Of a stretch of 64,000 nt of DNA, positions 1-12,699 are shown piece after piece. The stretch spans positions 42,842,001-42,906,000 of the forward strand of contig OX419757.1 of the NCBI GenBank assembly GCA_948567375.1. The letters are read 5' to 3'. The translations under genes and the position numbers were made by a program. Under the pieces are notes generated by a model. That model made no database searches. It saw nothing but the letters and a program-made list of their open reading frames with translations, and had not been told where the DNA came from. Numbering within the stretch: the first letter of the stretch is position 1; the number at the start of each line of letters is the position of its first letter. The stretch comes from Lunularia cruciata. Its lineage: Eukaryota; Streptophyta; Marchantiopsida; Lunulariales; Lunulariaceae.

Positions 1-857
1 GAACTCTATGAGAGAAAGAAAGTTACAAATAAAAAGATGATGAGTTCTTTCTTATCTCTTGTTTATATACTTCTGAAGAACTTACACAAAGAATTACTAA
101 CTACTAGAGCGACTCAATTCACAAGGCAAAAATTGATTTTAAGTCAATCAAAACTCATGAGAATAATTCTATAAGCATATGACCTTTTCTTCATGTAATA
201 ACTAAGTCAATTATTTCTTCATTTGGGCTATTCTATATAAAACAATCTGCACCAAAAAAGCTTATGGACCTTAATGTTCTCACCTCTTTCCTCAAACATA
301 TAAGAATAATACAAAGTCAATGCATTAGAATCCAAAATAATAATAATCTCTCCTTCAAACTAGTTATAATAGGATGGTATCTACCTTGGCTTTGATTAAC
401 TCTAGCTAATCATAACTAAATTAAAATTTCTGTTTAACTCCATACAAAAAATATCTTTCAACTATTTTCAATACCAGATTAAATATCCAAATAAAGCATA
501 CATGCACCAATGAGTAATGAATATTACGTTTACCTTGAAACTAAGATTCCTTTTTATCCTTAGAATGAAGGTTCTCTTACCTTTTATGATACAACTTCAA
601 CTTATTTTGGTTGATCATATCAAAATTTATTTTACCAAAATCTTTGAGATCATAGGTATTATTTCCCCCAAGCCTTCTACATTATGAAAGATCCAAAATA
701 CTTAGGCATAAAATTTGTTTGCATTCTATTTAATAGGATGGAATCAATCAATTAAACCTAATTACCTTCATTGAAAGCTTTACTTTCTTCTTGCCTTGCA
801 TCTTATCATAACTCTTATGTTGTTTTCTTTGGGCTTACTCCATTTGAACCATACCAA
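1..857. other. AT-rich stretch without a recognised gene
   Basis: No open frame with recognisable protein similarity was found on either strand. The stretch lies downstream, in minus-strand orientation, of the integrase remnant that follows. It may hold the decayed 3' part of that element, but I could not find an LTR or a polypurine tract in it. Confidence 0.4.
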
Positions 858-1136
858 TTACTTCTCTTCCAATTCCGTGAGTTTATCCTTTCTGGATTTC
901 CCTACATCACTTCCTTGTACTTCCTTCAACATCCTATAGATGCTTTGGCAGATCAAGTGAATAAATAAAGTAGAATTAAAGCCATATACTAAATAAAATG
1001 GAGAATATCTGGTGGATATTTCATGCTTGTCTTTTACTCCCATAAAACCACATAATTCTCTTATATCAATGATGATATCCCCTTCCATTTTTGCATCTTT
1101 AGCCAACATCATGCACAAGGTTTGATTGGTTTTCAT
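858..1136 (-). pseudogene. Fragment of LTR-retrotransposon integrase (C-terminal part of catalytic core)
   Basis: The minus-strand frame encodes about 92 residues containing STRYSPFYLVYGF. This resembles the segment that ends the integrase core of plant Ty3/gypsy polyproteins, usually of the form T-x-SPF-x-LVYG, followed there by a proline/isoleucine-rich stretch and a basic, glutamate-rich helix. Here the motif is followed by a Lys/Glu-rich tail, as expected. The DDE residues and the HHCC zinc finger are not visible, so this is only a scrap. The orientation matches the minus-strand reverse-transcriptase remnant near 10.3-11.1 kb, but the distance makes one single element unlikely without intervening insertions. 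Assignment rests on the one short motif. Confidence 0.45.
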
Positions 1137-1340
1137 TGGACTTTAGTTCATAAGATGTAGTTACTTTATGTATGTTAGAGAAATAATAGAGCATAGTTAT
1201 AGTGATCAAGAACTAACTCCAAAGGGTAAATATATCTAATGATGATGTATTTGTAAAGAAGACTGCCAATTTTATCTTTATTCTTATCTCTCAATGGTGT
1301 TGTATTGTTTTCTAGTGAGTAAAATAGTAGTTAAGTATTG

Positions 1341-2115
1341 TTTATCTATGTAGTGTTGTAATATATTGTGCAAGGATCATATAGTTGATCAATTGTAATA
1401 TGAGCAATCTATGTAAATTCAAGTGATTTTCCATGCAGATTATGGTTTTTTTTCATCTAGGGCTCTGATGTATATAGGTGGTGGAAACCAAAAAGAGATA
1501 TTGTGTTTTAGTCTTACAGGTCCAAGAATGGTAGGAAAGCTTGGGAGTTAGAGTGTAAGTGATGAGTCTGAGTTAGAGTGGTAGAAAATGAGCTTGACAA
1601 GGAGATGTTTTGTGCTCTTGATATTTATCTTCCAAACCTTTTTCTCAAATTTTGGATTATTCAATTTTGGGCCTAAATGGTAGCTAATTTTAGTCCTATG
1701 TTCATGGCATTGATGATGGAGAATCCATATGCTATTATCCTCCTTATACTTTGTTATAGGCAAGTCTAGGATTTAATCATTTACATCCTTTTGTAGAAGG
1801 AGATTGCACAAAAATCTTGCTCAGGTTTGGAGGTGGAGCTTGGATGTCCATGTGTCAAATAGAAGAGTTTCTTGTGTCTAAAGCATAAGAAATTATGTTC
1901 CATGTTGACTCTAGAGTTTTTAATGTTCAAAAGCAGGAGTTAAGAGCTCTATTTGGAGAGAAAAGACCACTATTAAAAAGAGGTTTAGGCAAGCTATAAT
2001 TTGAAGACCAAAATTTTGAGATCTGATTGATAGAATGATGCCTTAGATATGATAAATTGAAGCAAGGAGGTTTAATTCACATACATGAAAGCACTTTGGA
2101 AGATTTCATGAGTTT
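1341..2115. repeat. Dispersed repeat, copy 1 (pairs with 4,524-5,795)
   Basis: This segment shares many blocks in the same order with 4,524-4,990 and 5,410-5,795. Examples are the phrase around tgagcaatctatgta, the phrase ttttagtcttaca, the phrase atttaatc followed by atccttttgtagaag, and later actttggagaa/actttggaaga. Divergence is high and indels are common, so the copies are old. The length and the direct orientation are compatible with LTRs or with two insertions of one element. No coding potential is seen in it. Confidence 0.5.
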
Positions 2116-2354
2116 CAAATTGTCTTGTTTATAATCTATAAACAATGTTAGAGACAAGACAAGATGCTCATTGTGTTATGCCCAAGAAACACTCTATTTG
2201 TACCTATTATGACCAATTGAAGTTGGAGTAATTGAAATCAAGGTATTTTAGATGTAGATTGTGATCATGTTTGGGATTTTGATCACATCTAAATTGTGTG
2301 ATTTGGATAAGCATGTGAAAATTTCTAGCATTGTTGTTGGCAAGGTCTTGGACC

Positions 2355-2535
2355 TTTTTATACAATTTGATGTGAATTATGCAGATATATCATTCATTTT
2401 CTTAGATCAAGTATACTTTAAACATCAAAAGTTAGCCCAATTGGACATTTTTATACAATTTGATGTGAGTTATGCATATACAGAGTTCATTTTCTTACAT
2501 CAAGTATATTTTAAACATCAAAAGTTAGCCCAATC
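2355..2535 (+). repeat. Two-copy tandem repeat, period 93 bp
   Basis: The unit beginning tttttatacaatttgatgtga starts at 2,355 and again at 2,448, with few differences. The period is divisible by three, so an open frame crosses both copies and gives a duplicated peptide. The frame has no recognisable domain and I do not call it a gene. Confidence 0.8.
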
Positions 2536-2549
2536 TTGTAATACCAATA

Positions 2550-2855
2550 GCTAGACAAATGATTTAGAGATGAAATTTGGTTTGGTGATATTTGGAAGGA
2601 TGTTATACATGATGAACTAAGTAGATTAGACAGAGGTATCACCAAAAGAGTACTTCTTCTAATAGGCCAAAAAATCAAAACATGCTTGAAAACTTTAGAA
2701 TCAAGAGCTAGACATATGATCTAGAGGTGACCCTTGGAGTGGTGACATCTAGATGGATGTTACATATGATGGAGAAATTAGATCAAATAGAGGTATTACC
2801 AAAAGAGCACTTCTACTAATAGAGCAGAAACCAAAGTAGGCCTATAAACTTCAGA
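2550..2855 (+). repeat. Two-copy diverged tandem repeat, period about 157 bp
   Basis: Blocks such as gctagaca-atgat, ggatgtta, ttaga and accaaaagag-acttct recur in order from 2,550 and again from 2,707. The copies are more diverged than those of the 93-bp repeat immediately upstream. The two duplications are adjacent and so probably arose in the same unstable sequence. Confidence 0.6.
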
Positions 2856-4523
2856 GGCAATTTCAGAGGCCTAAACGGATGAATTAGGCCTAAAAAATGC
2901 ACGTAGTGTTCCCCAACAAAGGATAAGTTGGCCTTCCCTCCCACTAGTTTGTCTTCCCAAGAGCTTTCCAATGGTACCTCACCCATATGATTTTGAGATT
3001 CATACCAGAAGATTCCTTAAAAGATTCCCTCTGTTCAAAATCTATTTGACCAACCAAAGGGGACCAAGACCAACATATCACCTATCCAAGCAAGTAATAT
3101 AAGGGTGGAGCTTGCTAACAGGTCACCTATCCATGTACCTAATTCTATGGTGAGACTTCCTTGGAGGAGACCCCCTTTGGCTATATAATAAAGAGAAGGT
3201 GCTCCTTTGGGGCATTGGAGGATTGAGTGTGAAACCTGTGTTTCTTTCTCTTGGAGAGTTTTCTTGTCCTTGGAGTATTACAAATTTGGGAATTGATCCA
3301 TATCTAGGATTTGGTTTACAATTCAAGTGCAAAACTTCATAAAAGATTTGAGACAAGCCCAAATAAATACCTTCCCAATTGTTTTGGCTTAGGATTTATA
3401 AGAATTGATATCTGATGCATCAAAATTCAACAAAAATACTTCAATAATCTCTAATGAACTTTTCTATCTCCAACTTCAATCAATTACACAATTTCACATT
3501 TAGGATGCCTAAAAGAATTTAATTTTTTGGAGTGTTTTGATACTTACTTGTAACAATATTTCCAGAATGTAAAATTGTGCATTATTTAGGATTTTGAAGT
3601 AGTGTTTGAACCATAAAAATAGTTCTATGCTCAAGACATTTTCAAGGGAGCTATGGTGATCAAATGAGAGATGCTTATTTCGAATACAAGTTGAAAATAG
3701 CTCTTGGAGTACAGGTTGGAAATGCAACTCATGGGTAAAGAAAGGATGCTATGAGGCATTTTTATACCAAAGCTATGGAGAGTTATTGTTAAGCTACTTG
3801 TGTTTGGCTTCTCTTCAATACTTTTGTTGCTTGATTGTACACCTAGTTATTTTGGATTGATATGCAAGCATGGTGCTTACATTTATTTTCTTTATGTATG
3901 CTATGTATATATCCTTGGTGATGACTATTACACCAAGTGTGTGTGTGAGTGTTTTGATTGTACATTAGGATGCACTTTCCCTAGTAATGGAATTGATCTA
4001 AGAAGTGGAATAGAGGTAGACTTCCTAGTAAAATCTTGACAAATTATAAGTTTATATTTCTCATTTAAAATCCTTGAAAGTCTATTTTCAATGGTACCTT
4101 TTCTGAATCTTGAAAGCAATTACCTTTTGTGGAAAGTGATCTCCACACATGAAACTATCATAAAAATCCTTCATGAGTTTGATATACTCGTCCTTACACT
4201 TTACTCTTTGAAGTAGGCCATTTTATCCATTTTCATTTTGGTCAAAAAGGACATCTTTCACCGTTATGTAAGTTCATAATCTTGCTATAAGGCCTTTATC
4301 TCACTTTTATGCATCCTCTTTAGATAGTTACCTCTTGCAACAAAGTCCTCTATCTCATTGTAGTCCATTGGAACCTCTTAAGTGATTGTAATAGTCATGA
4401 GCTCCTCAAATGGAAAGGCATCATCCACTAGCTCAACTCCATCATGATCATAGGCCTTATAAGGCAATATGCATTTATGTTGTTATGTTATCATTTGTTT
4501 AGCAAGTGGAGTATTCTTTTGTT
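2856..4523. other. Decayed non-coding stretch
   Basis: No intact gene is present. At about 3,181 there is a TATA-like string in ggctatataataaag, but nothing downstream identifies a transcript. On the minus strand at about 4,130-4,460 there is a degenerate frame rich in Glu, Lys and Asp with several stops. It looks like coiled-coil gag debris but cannot be assigned. Confidence 0.35.
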
Positions 4524-5795
4524 GTGTATCTATGTAATGTTATCATTTATTGTCCAAAGGATCCAATTGCCTTGTTGATCAATTTCCATGTGAGCAATCT
4601 ATGTACAAGATGATGATGATTAGCCATCAAATGATTAGCCATGTGAATTATTTTCTTGTCTTCATTTAGAGCATAGATGTATATAAGTTGAGGCTCAATA
4701 TTGAGGTGTATATTTTAGTCTTACAAGTCTTGAAAAGTAGTAGAGCATGGAAGCTAGAGCATTTGAGTGTGAAGTTTGATCAAATAGATATTACTTACTG
4801 TTGATCTACATCTCTCATTAAGGTTTGGTTTATACATTATGATCACTTTTGAATCTAGATGGTGGTTAGGTTTTCTCCCAAGTTTTTGATGTTAATGATG
4901 GATAACCAAAATCTTGTTATTCACCATGTACTTAATTATGGACAAGTCTAAGATTTAATCTGGGCATTTATATCCTTTTGTAGAAGAAGAAAGCCCAAAC
5001 ATTTTACAAAATATTATTATCCTCCCTTTGGGCCAAAATTAGATATTCCTTCTTGATCCACATAACACTATGTGCCCCGCAAGCACTAAATTTTTTCAAT
5101 AATTTAGCTTTATATTTGGCAAGGAAGTTATAACAAAATAGAATAAAAAACACATTTGAGTAATTTATCCAAAAGTAACATATTGTGCTTCCATAGGTTG
5201 ACATTCAATCCAACCTAAAATCAAGCAATCTGCTACAAGCAACCAAAACAACTCAAATAACCTTGAATCTATGATTGGTTTCTTTAGGGGAAAACACATT
5301 GTTACACACTTATCATTGGTGATATGTGGCATTGTTAACTACTATTTATTTGTGAACTAGTGCTCTTCCATGTAGAAAGTTGACCAAGAAATTGCTACCT
5401 CATCAAGCATAATATACTTGCCAATGCTTACTTATGGATAAGTCTAAGATTTAACTATTTATATCCTTTTGTAGAAGGAGAGGGACCAAAAAAACTGCTT
5501 AAGGCTTTAAAGGTGGAGTTTTGGGGTCCATGTATAAAAAAGAGGAGTTGTTACAAGTACAAGCTCTAAGAATTTAGGTCCCATTAAGTTAAGTTGAGGA
5601 TTTAGGATGCTTAGTGGAGTTCAAGAGAGGTATTTAGGGAGAGAAGACCATCTTTGAAAAGAGTAGCAAATAGGTCACAAAGAAAGGATAAGAAATAAGT
5701 AAGATAGATATAGCTTTTGATTAAGATTTGATGGATTGAAGCAAATGGGGTATAATGTATACACAAACAAACACTTTGGAGAATTTTGTAGTTCT
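4524..5795. repeat. Dispersed repeat, copy 2, interrupted
   Basis: This segment pairs with 1,341-2,115. The left part (4,524-4,990) and the right part (5,410-5,795) both end or begin in the phrase aagtctaagatttaa followed by atccttttgtagaag. That phrase occurs once in copy 1, but here it occurs at about 4,945 and again at about 5,437. Roughly 490 bp therefore lies between two versions of one phrase, which suggests an internal duplication or an insertion. Confidence 0.45.
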
Positions 5796-7195
5796 ACATA
5801 AGCTTTGATCATTTGTCAAATCAACTACAAAAGGTAGTTGAGGATCATATGTTGGCAGAGTGCATATGGGTCATGAGTATACCATATCCTTAAGTTTTCT
5901 GAATGATTTTTCTTGCTTGGTAGTCCACTCAAAGCTTTTTGTCTTTCCCAAGAGATTAATTAAGGGTGTGGCTACATGAGCACATGAAATTTTTGCAAAA
6001 AATTTCTAGTATATTAAAATTTTAAACTTTCATAACAATTTCATGACTAACATTGTTTTTAACTTTCATAGCCTTGTTTTTCATCCTAGTCTTCTTTGCT
6101 TTTTGTTGTTTTTTCATGTAAATAGTCCAATTCAAGTATTAGGAAGTACTTTTTGCAAGAAGTAATCATTCACAAGGAATCATAACCCCACAATATAGAG
6201 GTATGGGGGCCTCAAAAAAATGAACTCCCATGGCTACCCAAGAAGAATGAGACTATACCTATTTTGTAGTTGGACCCATTTTTTGTTTTGTTCCATAGGG
6301 CTTACAAATAGGCTTGCTCAACCAAATGAACCACTTTATGACAAGGAAACCTTGACTTCACAAGATTCTATAGGATGAAAAGTGTCATGATGAACTTTTG
6401 ACAAATACAAAACTCCACAATTTTTGCCACCATTTCAAGATAACAAGAAAAGACACACATGCCACCAAAGAATAGTTCATGAGTATTTGTGCCTAGGCTG
6501 ACACATGTGATAGATAATTGGGATTGTTTGTGGTGGTGGTTGGAGAAGAGGTACAATTAAAGACAATCAACAATTACTCTCTACCGACCATTGTGATGGA
6601 AGAAGGGTGGATCCCATCCCATTTGGGCTATAAAAAGGCCAACTCCATCCCATGAGTTAAATCTTTCTACAATTTCACTTTTCACTCTTTCCAATTCTCA
6701 ATTTCTCTCTCAATGACTAAAATATCTTGTGATGTTGTGCAAGTAATTTTTAGCTTGGATGTGCCAAATTTAAAGACACTATTAGGAGCTCAAAAAGAAA
6801 AAGTGTAGAATTGAGTGGGAATCACATTGTTGAGAGAATTCAAATCTTCAATCATGAAAAAACAAACTTCCAAAAGGAGAATTGAGTTGACAATAGGCAA
6901 GGCAGTAGATTGCTCACCATTTGGGGAAATTCACATTGGTACCTCATATGGCTATCCCAAAATATGAATGAGAGGGATGATCAATGACTCATTTGTTGGA
7001 GAGAAATCCACAAGTGGATATAAAATCAAAGATATGAAGGAACTTGTTCATTGAACCATTTCCAAAAAAATAATAGGGTTGTTTCATTCAAAATGGAAAA
7101 ACTATATGAACCAAAACCATGTTATCTTCTTCCAGCTTGTACACAAGTAAAATTTGATAAGTTGGGCCAAGATATTTTGTGAGTAAGTCATCAAC
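5796..7195. other. AT-rich stretch with one promoter-like site
   Basis: No gene with recognisable similarity was found. The notable part is the TATA-like site at 6,629 with its pyrimidine-rich leader, listed separately. Downstream frames on the plus strand are lysine-rich and interrupted. Confidence 0.35.
6629..6712 (+). promoter_or_regulatory. TATA box and pyrimidine-rich leader, probably of an old retroelement
   Basis: A consensus-like tataaaaagg lies at 6,629-6,638. About 30 bp downstream begins a CT-rich run (about 6,668-6,712) typical of plant transcription starts and LTR R/U5 regions. The plus-strand gag-like remnant begins about 500 bp downstream, so this may be the promoter part of that element's LTR. 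No matching second LTR was found. Confidence 0.35.
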
Positions 7196-9010
7196 TTGCT
7201 AGAGGACATGATGGAAGGTTACACTATTATTGTGCTTTTCTTCATTGTTCATTTCTACATTTGCATGAATCTCTTGATGGATAAGGAGAAGAAGTTCCAG
7301 TCCTACTTGCATCATCTAGCTTACTTCAATGGAGACCCAAACTTGCCTAAGGAGATCACCAAATATCACAAGGCAGACAAAGAGTATGCCCAAATGGGGA
7401 GTTAGTGTGGGTAGTGGAGACATACAACTCCATACTATTCAACAAAAGATTCCGGTGGCCCATGCAAAAGTTCAAGCCTCCAAGAAACAAAAATGACAAA
7501 CTGTTGGAACATTTTTCAAAGGATAGCAAGAGTAAAAGCACATCATCCAAGTCAACTTGAGAGTATGTATGCTACAAGGAAAAGGGATGGCTAATGAATG
7601 AGTTGTTGTAGCTACTCTAAGCACAAATTTGGGGAAGGAGGAGTCTTTCATGTGAGCTTCATTGCTTGTAGTGAAAAAAAGGAGAAGGAGGACCAAATGA
7701 CCATGCCCAATCATCACTCCCACTTAACAAAAATGAAGTTCTTCCTATAGACAAGGAGAAGAGGCCAACTATGGAATCTAATCTCCCAATTGGAGCTCCA
7801 TTCTTCAATGTGGTTCTTAATGAGGTGGAAACTTCATGTTTCAAAATAAAATTAGCAATCAAGATGGACTCATCCGGTGGCAGATTTTTTCAAGGGCACC
7901 AATGACAACAATGCATGGACATCATGCCAAAGTTTGATGAAACTCACAAGACAATTCCCATTGTTCCCAATACATGAAGGATACGTAAAAAAATAAGATA
8001 TCACCATTGATGCAACATCCCCAATGCAAAAAAATAAGGAGGGTAGAAACAAGAAAGAGACTTTGGCTCACAAAGCAAAGGAGACAACATATCCGTGCCA
8101 AGATGAGAACCTTGCATCCAAAACAAAGAATGCCATACAAAGACAATTATGCAAGGCTGGAAATTCTTTGCCTTGACTAATCGTTCATACCATGACATTG
8201 TTGATGGAATCATTGGAAGAGCTTTTGCCAATATACCAAAAACTAGATCCAAAAATAAAGGAACCAATGGCACTCAAATACCACTTACATTACTCAGTCC
8301 AATCCAAGATGAATTAGAAGGAGAAGGAAAGTGAGGAACATCTAGAGGAGTTCCAAAGGGAGGAACTAAAACAACAAGAAGAGTATGAAAAGATGATCCA
8401 AGGCTTAAAGAAGGAGGTTGATTACTAGAGCATGCATTTCTTTGACCAGCAAACTCAACACAAGGAGGAGATACAAAATCAGGAAGACAAACTCATAGCG
8501 CTACAAAGCAAGCTAGAAATGGCCCAAGCAAATACAAAGGAAATCAAGACAAAATACAACAACCTGAAGTAAAACTCACTGACCTTTGCATCTCTAACTT
8601 ATCTACCAACCTTAAATGAGAATAAGAGAAGGTATTAGAGCAAGAATAGCAGATTATAAGGAGATGATCAACAAACACGATGCCTAATGAACCAATCTGG
8701 AGAACAAATGATCAAGGCTACTCATGACCATCAGTCATATGACCACACAAATTCTTAGCCAATTGGAGTGCATGGAAAACAAGACCTATGAAAAAATGAA
8801 GGTGAAGGATCTATGTACTCAAATTGACATGCTGGAGAGAAAGATCTACTCAAAAAAGCAACTCAAAATTGTCTATGAAACTCTAGAACCACACTAATGC
8901 CAAGTTCAAGGAGACTCAAACCAACTTTGAAAAAATTGTGGAAGGCTATTGAAAGGAGCTCATGGACCTAGTTCATATATGCAAGCTGAGAGTTCATCCC
9001 AAGCACCACC
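7196..9010 (+). pseudogene. Degenerate gag-like remnant, Lys/Glu-rich (copy 1)
   Basis: Plus-strand frames encode a peptide with the block HFYICMNLLMDKEKKFQSYL (about 7,250-7,310). It is followed by several hundred codons of Lys/Glu/Gln-rich, helix-forming sequence broken by stops and frameshifts (8,330-8,960). A related block, HFYIGMNLLM followed by a Lys/Glu run, occurs at about 12,914-12,960, also ahead of a coiled-coil-like region, so both derive from one repeat family. There is no CCHC knuckle, protease or reverse transcriptase next to it. Gag is inferred from repetition, composition and setting; an unrelated repeated gene is possible. Confidence 0.35.
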
Positions 9011-10279
9011 TACGCCTCCCACTAAGGAATAATGACTAGACCCTTGTCCAACAAAGATAGTTGTGGTTATTTTTGTAATCTAACAATGAGATATCATTTT
9101 GTATCTATTGTCAACATCTTCATTTTTGTTGCTTTAGTAAGTTCACAGATGTTCATAATTTATAAATAGGTAACTGGGCTAAACCAATTTGTAGTATTAG
9201 TCTGTTAGCGTTAGACAACCCCTGACTGATTTGATCATGGCTGCCTACCATTAGGTTTAGGGTTAGGATGAGATATGATCAAGATTGAGCAGTTTAGATG
9301 TACTTAGGAAATTTCCATCCATTGTAGCCATTGGATCTTTCTATGACTAACTAGGAACTGTTTAAAATGCTTAAGGTTGATGTTCAATGGGACCATTTAA
9401 TGCATTGTTCTTTTTCAAGTAAATATAAAGTTTATACCATCAAGACACATGAGTTAGCATATGTGTATTAGTCTGCACTCTTAATGAATGATTCTATGCT
9501 TAATTGATTAAGGAGTGATGAATCTTGAGGTACAAACCCAAGCACTAGAGTGCAATAACAAATTTGTGCAAAATTAGAGTATAATTCTTTAGAAGTTTGG
9601 CCAGGGTCAAGAATGATATGATAACAAGCCTACATAGCCTTGACATCTTGTCAAGTAACATTCTCAGATAGGATTGAGTAGCATAGATTGTTTTAGACTC
9701 CAATAAACTTGTGTCTTTAGGGAAAGATAGAATACATTGTTACCATTGTAGTCTTCAAAGTGATGTAAGTTTTGAAATCTCTTCCTTTTTTTTTGTTCAC
9801 AAAGCTAGCAGACCTTCTTCATGTGTGGTACTGGGTTGCATTTTACATGACTTGTGGTGGGAGTACTATATCAATCATGGATCTCACTTTGGTAGTTTGA
9901 AGCTCAAATTGGCAATTGGTGAACTGAGAGACTCCATAACAAAGTGACCTTTGTGACAAAAGAACCCAATCCTTCTTAGGAATCCCTTGGATTTGATGGC
10001 CCTTTTAGTATAGAGGAGAGAAGATTGTTTAGTGTTTTGTAGTATCACTAGTTTTGGTAACATTACTATCTTTTAGGAATAGCATTGGCCAAGAGGTTAA
10101 ATACAAAATAATAGATTTTTTTCATCGTGACCATATTTGTCTTGTTTAGCAATTTCCAACCTGAGGGAACAACCTCTGATTACCTCAAGAGAACAACTTG
10201 TTCTTACCAATTATACTATAATGAGTTGACATTGAACTACAACAAACATCCTTAGCAATAGTCCAATTGGTAATAGCTT
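9011..10279. other. Non-coding stretch between retroelement remnants
   Basis: No gene was recognised. From about 9,900 the minus strand should encode the region after the reverse transcriptase of the following remnant (RNase H or linker). I could read no diagnostic RNase H residues there, so I leave it unassigned. Confidence 0.35.
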
Positions 10280-11070
10280 TGATTTTCTCCTCTTCCATCT
10301 TGAAATTACACATTGAAACATTATGGTCCAAGAAGGAAATTTCTTTCTTCCAAAATAAACAATTGTATTTTTTGCAATAGAATTTGTGTTACTTTAGTAA
10401 TCTCAAGATTGCTTATACTTGGATATAGTATTTTTTCTCTTTCTTACTATAAATTTATTGATCCAAGAACACCACCACATATGGTAATTATAGCCTTTCT
10501 AACACCTAATGCATTTGATCTATGAAAATTTGGAGCATTAATGAGCCCAAAAGGTAAACCTCTATCCAAAATACTCATACCTTGAACAAAATATACACTT
10601 TTGCACATCTTTTGTATCAATTGGAATCTACCATGAGCTGCTTCAAAGATCTAACTTAGAGAAGTAATTGGATCCATTCAGTTGATCTAATAGGTCATCA
10701 ATCCAATGTAAGGGGTACATATTGTTCATGGTTTGTTTATTAAGACCATGGTAATCAGTATGGAATCAAAGCACTCTCCTTCTTTGGTACAAATAATATT
10801 GGTGCTCACTAAGAGTATGTGTTTTGTTGTTTGAAATCATTCTCCAACAATTAGATCAATGTTTTTAAAGTTCTTTTAACTAGTTTGGTGAGGGTCCATA
10901 GATTGATATACTCATTGGAATACTACTTTGTAATACCTCAATCTTGAAGGGCATATCTTGATCAAAAGGTAACTTTTTCAAAAAATGATCAAGAAACACA
11001 TCTGCAAACTATGGTACTTTTTGATGAACCACTTGTTCTTGAGGTTTGTAATCATCAAATTCTCCTTGTG
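10280..11070 (-). pseudogene. Ty3/gypsy reverse-transcriptase remnant
   Basis: Read on the minus strand from about 11,060 down, frames join into a decayed Ty3 reverse transcriptase. The order is FADVFLDHF with LPFDQDMPFKIEV (the entry segment before the palm), then VPKKE, then a [18 protein letters not shown]-like stretch, then KSVYF, PFGLINAPNF, and VVVFLDQ in place of the F/Y-x-DD catalytic loop. After it comes a segment like FLDHNVS with MEEEKIKAI-NW, as in the connection after the Ty3 palm. Stops and frameshifts are frequent. The catalytic loop has lost its second aspartate (D-Q). It is nonfunctional and old. Protease and gag upstream were not recognised. Confidence 0.65.
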
Positions 11071-12699
11071 CTATTGGTTGGATTCACATAACAAAAATAG
11101 TAATATATTTCTCCAAAGATTAATTATGACCACTACATTGGAAACTCTCATTTAGAAAATATATGCTCTTAGTTGTCTTCCTCAAAGATGCAAAACAACC
11201 TAATAAATAAATTTTACCTTGGTATTGTATTTGAATTTTTCAATGAACCTAATTAAATTGAATCTCATGACATTGAAAACAAGGAAGATTTAGAATGATA
11301 TTGTATTGTAAGGAAGCTACTATGAATCTTATGCACCCTTTCATAACCTTTATTTCGACAATACATGAAGTATAGAATGCAATTTTCTACCATCCTTTAT
11401 TTGGCATACAAGCTACTTAATCCTCTAGAACTCTTAACCAAAGAGAAGCTTCTACAACATCCTTAGAATTCCTAGATGTATGCTAATTCTATCTTCTTTT
11501 GGCTATACTTAGATTTTGTTATTGGATATTATTACAACTACAAGTTCTCCTTCCAAAGGAAAGTTGTTTAAAGCTACACTCCAAAGGATCTTTTCAATAA
11601 ATTTATTAGAAGTTCAATGGTTTGTTAGAGGTGCAAGATATTTGAAATATACAAAAAAATTAAAGACTATTGGTACATTTGCACAACTAGTACATTTTAA
11701 TTTCATTTTATTGAAATTTTTGTACAATAGTGAAAGTTTAGGAAAGTTGTTAAGACTATAATATGAGATCGGGCTGCTTATTATATACAACTATATGGAA
11801 AAGAATGTGATGTGAAAAAACACCATGCATGTCTGCAAGGATCACAAGCACAAAGACCTTTGTGATCAGATCTTTGTGACCATCTTGATCTTTTTGATTG
11901 TGAATCTTGAGCATTGATGACCATGGGGTCAAAGTTTGTAAATGAAGTTTATACATCTTCATTGACAAACTTCATTTGCAAAGGCCATCAGCCTAGAACA
12001 TCAATGGCTTGATATTCAATCAAGCTTGGAGAATTCTAACTACTTGAATGTGCCACCATCTAAACAAAGAATAGAAATCAATGATTGTTCAAATTGCCCA
12101 AAATGCTTGCATGCATGAACAACTATGTTTCACTAAGGACATACTTGCCAAATCTTAAAATGGTTGGCTTTGAGCTTCAAATTCAAGGCCCTAGCTCACA
12201 TAATGACCTTTTTTCAACTTAATAAATTTGCAACTTCACAAGCAGAGTCTGTAGCAATTTTTTCAATGAGCAACTAGAGTTGAGCTTATGAAATTGGATG
12301 AGGGCGTTAATCTTGTTTTCCATTAGAGAAATTGTGATGAGCATGATTGCTCTCTAGCCAAGAAGACATATAGTACTTTTGGAGGTGATTCTAAAATCTT
12401 CTTGAGTAAGTAAGAGTGCACTCCCCTATAAGGATAAATCCATTGTAGCAAGAAACTTGATTTTTTGTTGTGTAATTGGAATCTAAGTGACTTAGCAACG
12501 GTTCAAAAAATTAGAAAAAATTGTGACCGAGGGTTTGAAATGTCAAGAAAGAATGTGTTTGCATGGACCAATGCACATTGGCCAAAGGTGATTGAGCTTA
12601 TAGTTGAATTACGTCATGATAGGATGATAATAGACACCTAATAGACTCATCCAAAGAGAAGATTTACAAGGACATCAAGGCATCATCTATGAGAAGAAG
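11071..12699. other. AT-rich stretch, probably decayed upstream part of the same minus-strand element
   Basis: No open frame of significance was found. The region lies upstream (minus sense) of the reverse-transcriptase remnant, where protease and gag would be expected, but no DSG/DTG protease motif or zinc knuckle is legible. Confidence 0.3.
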
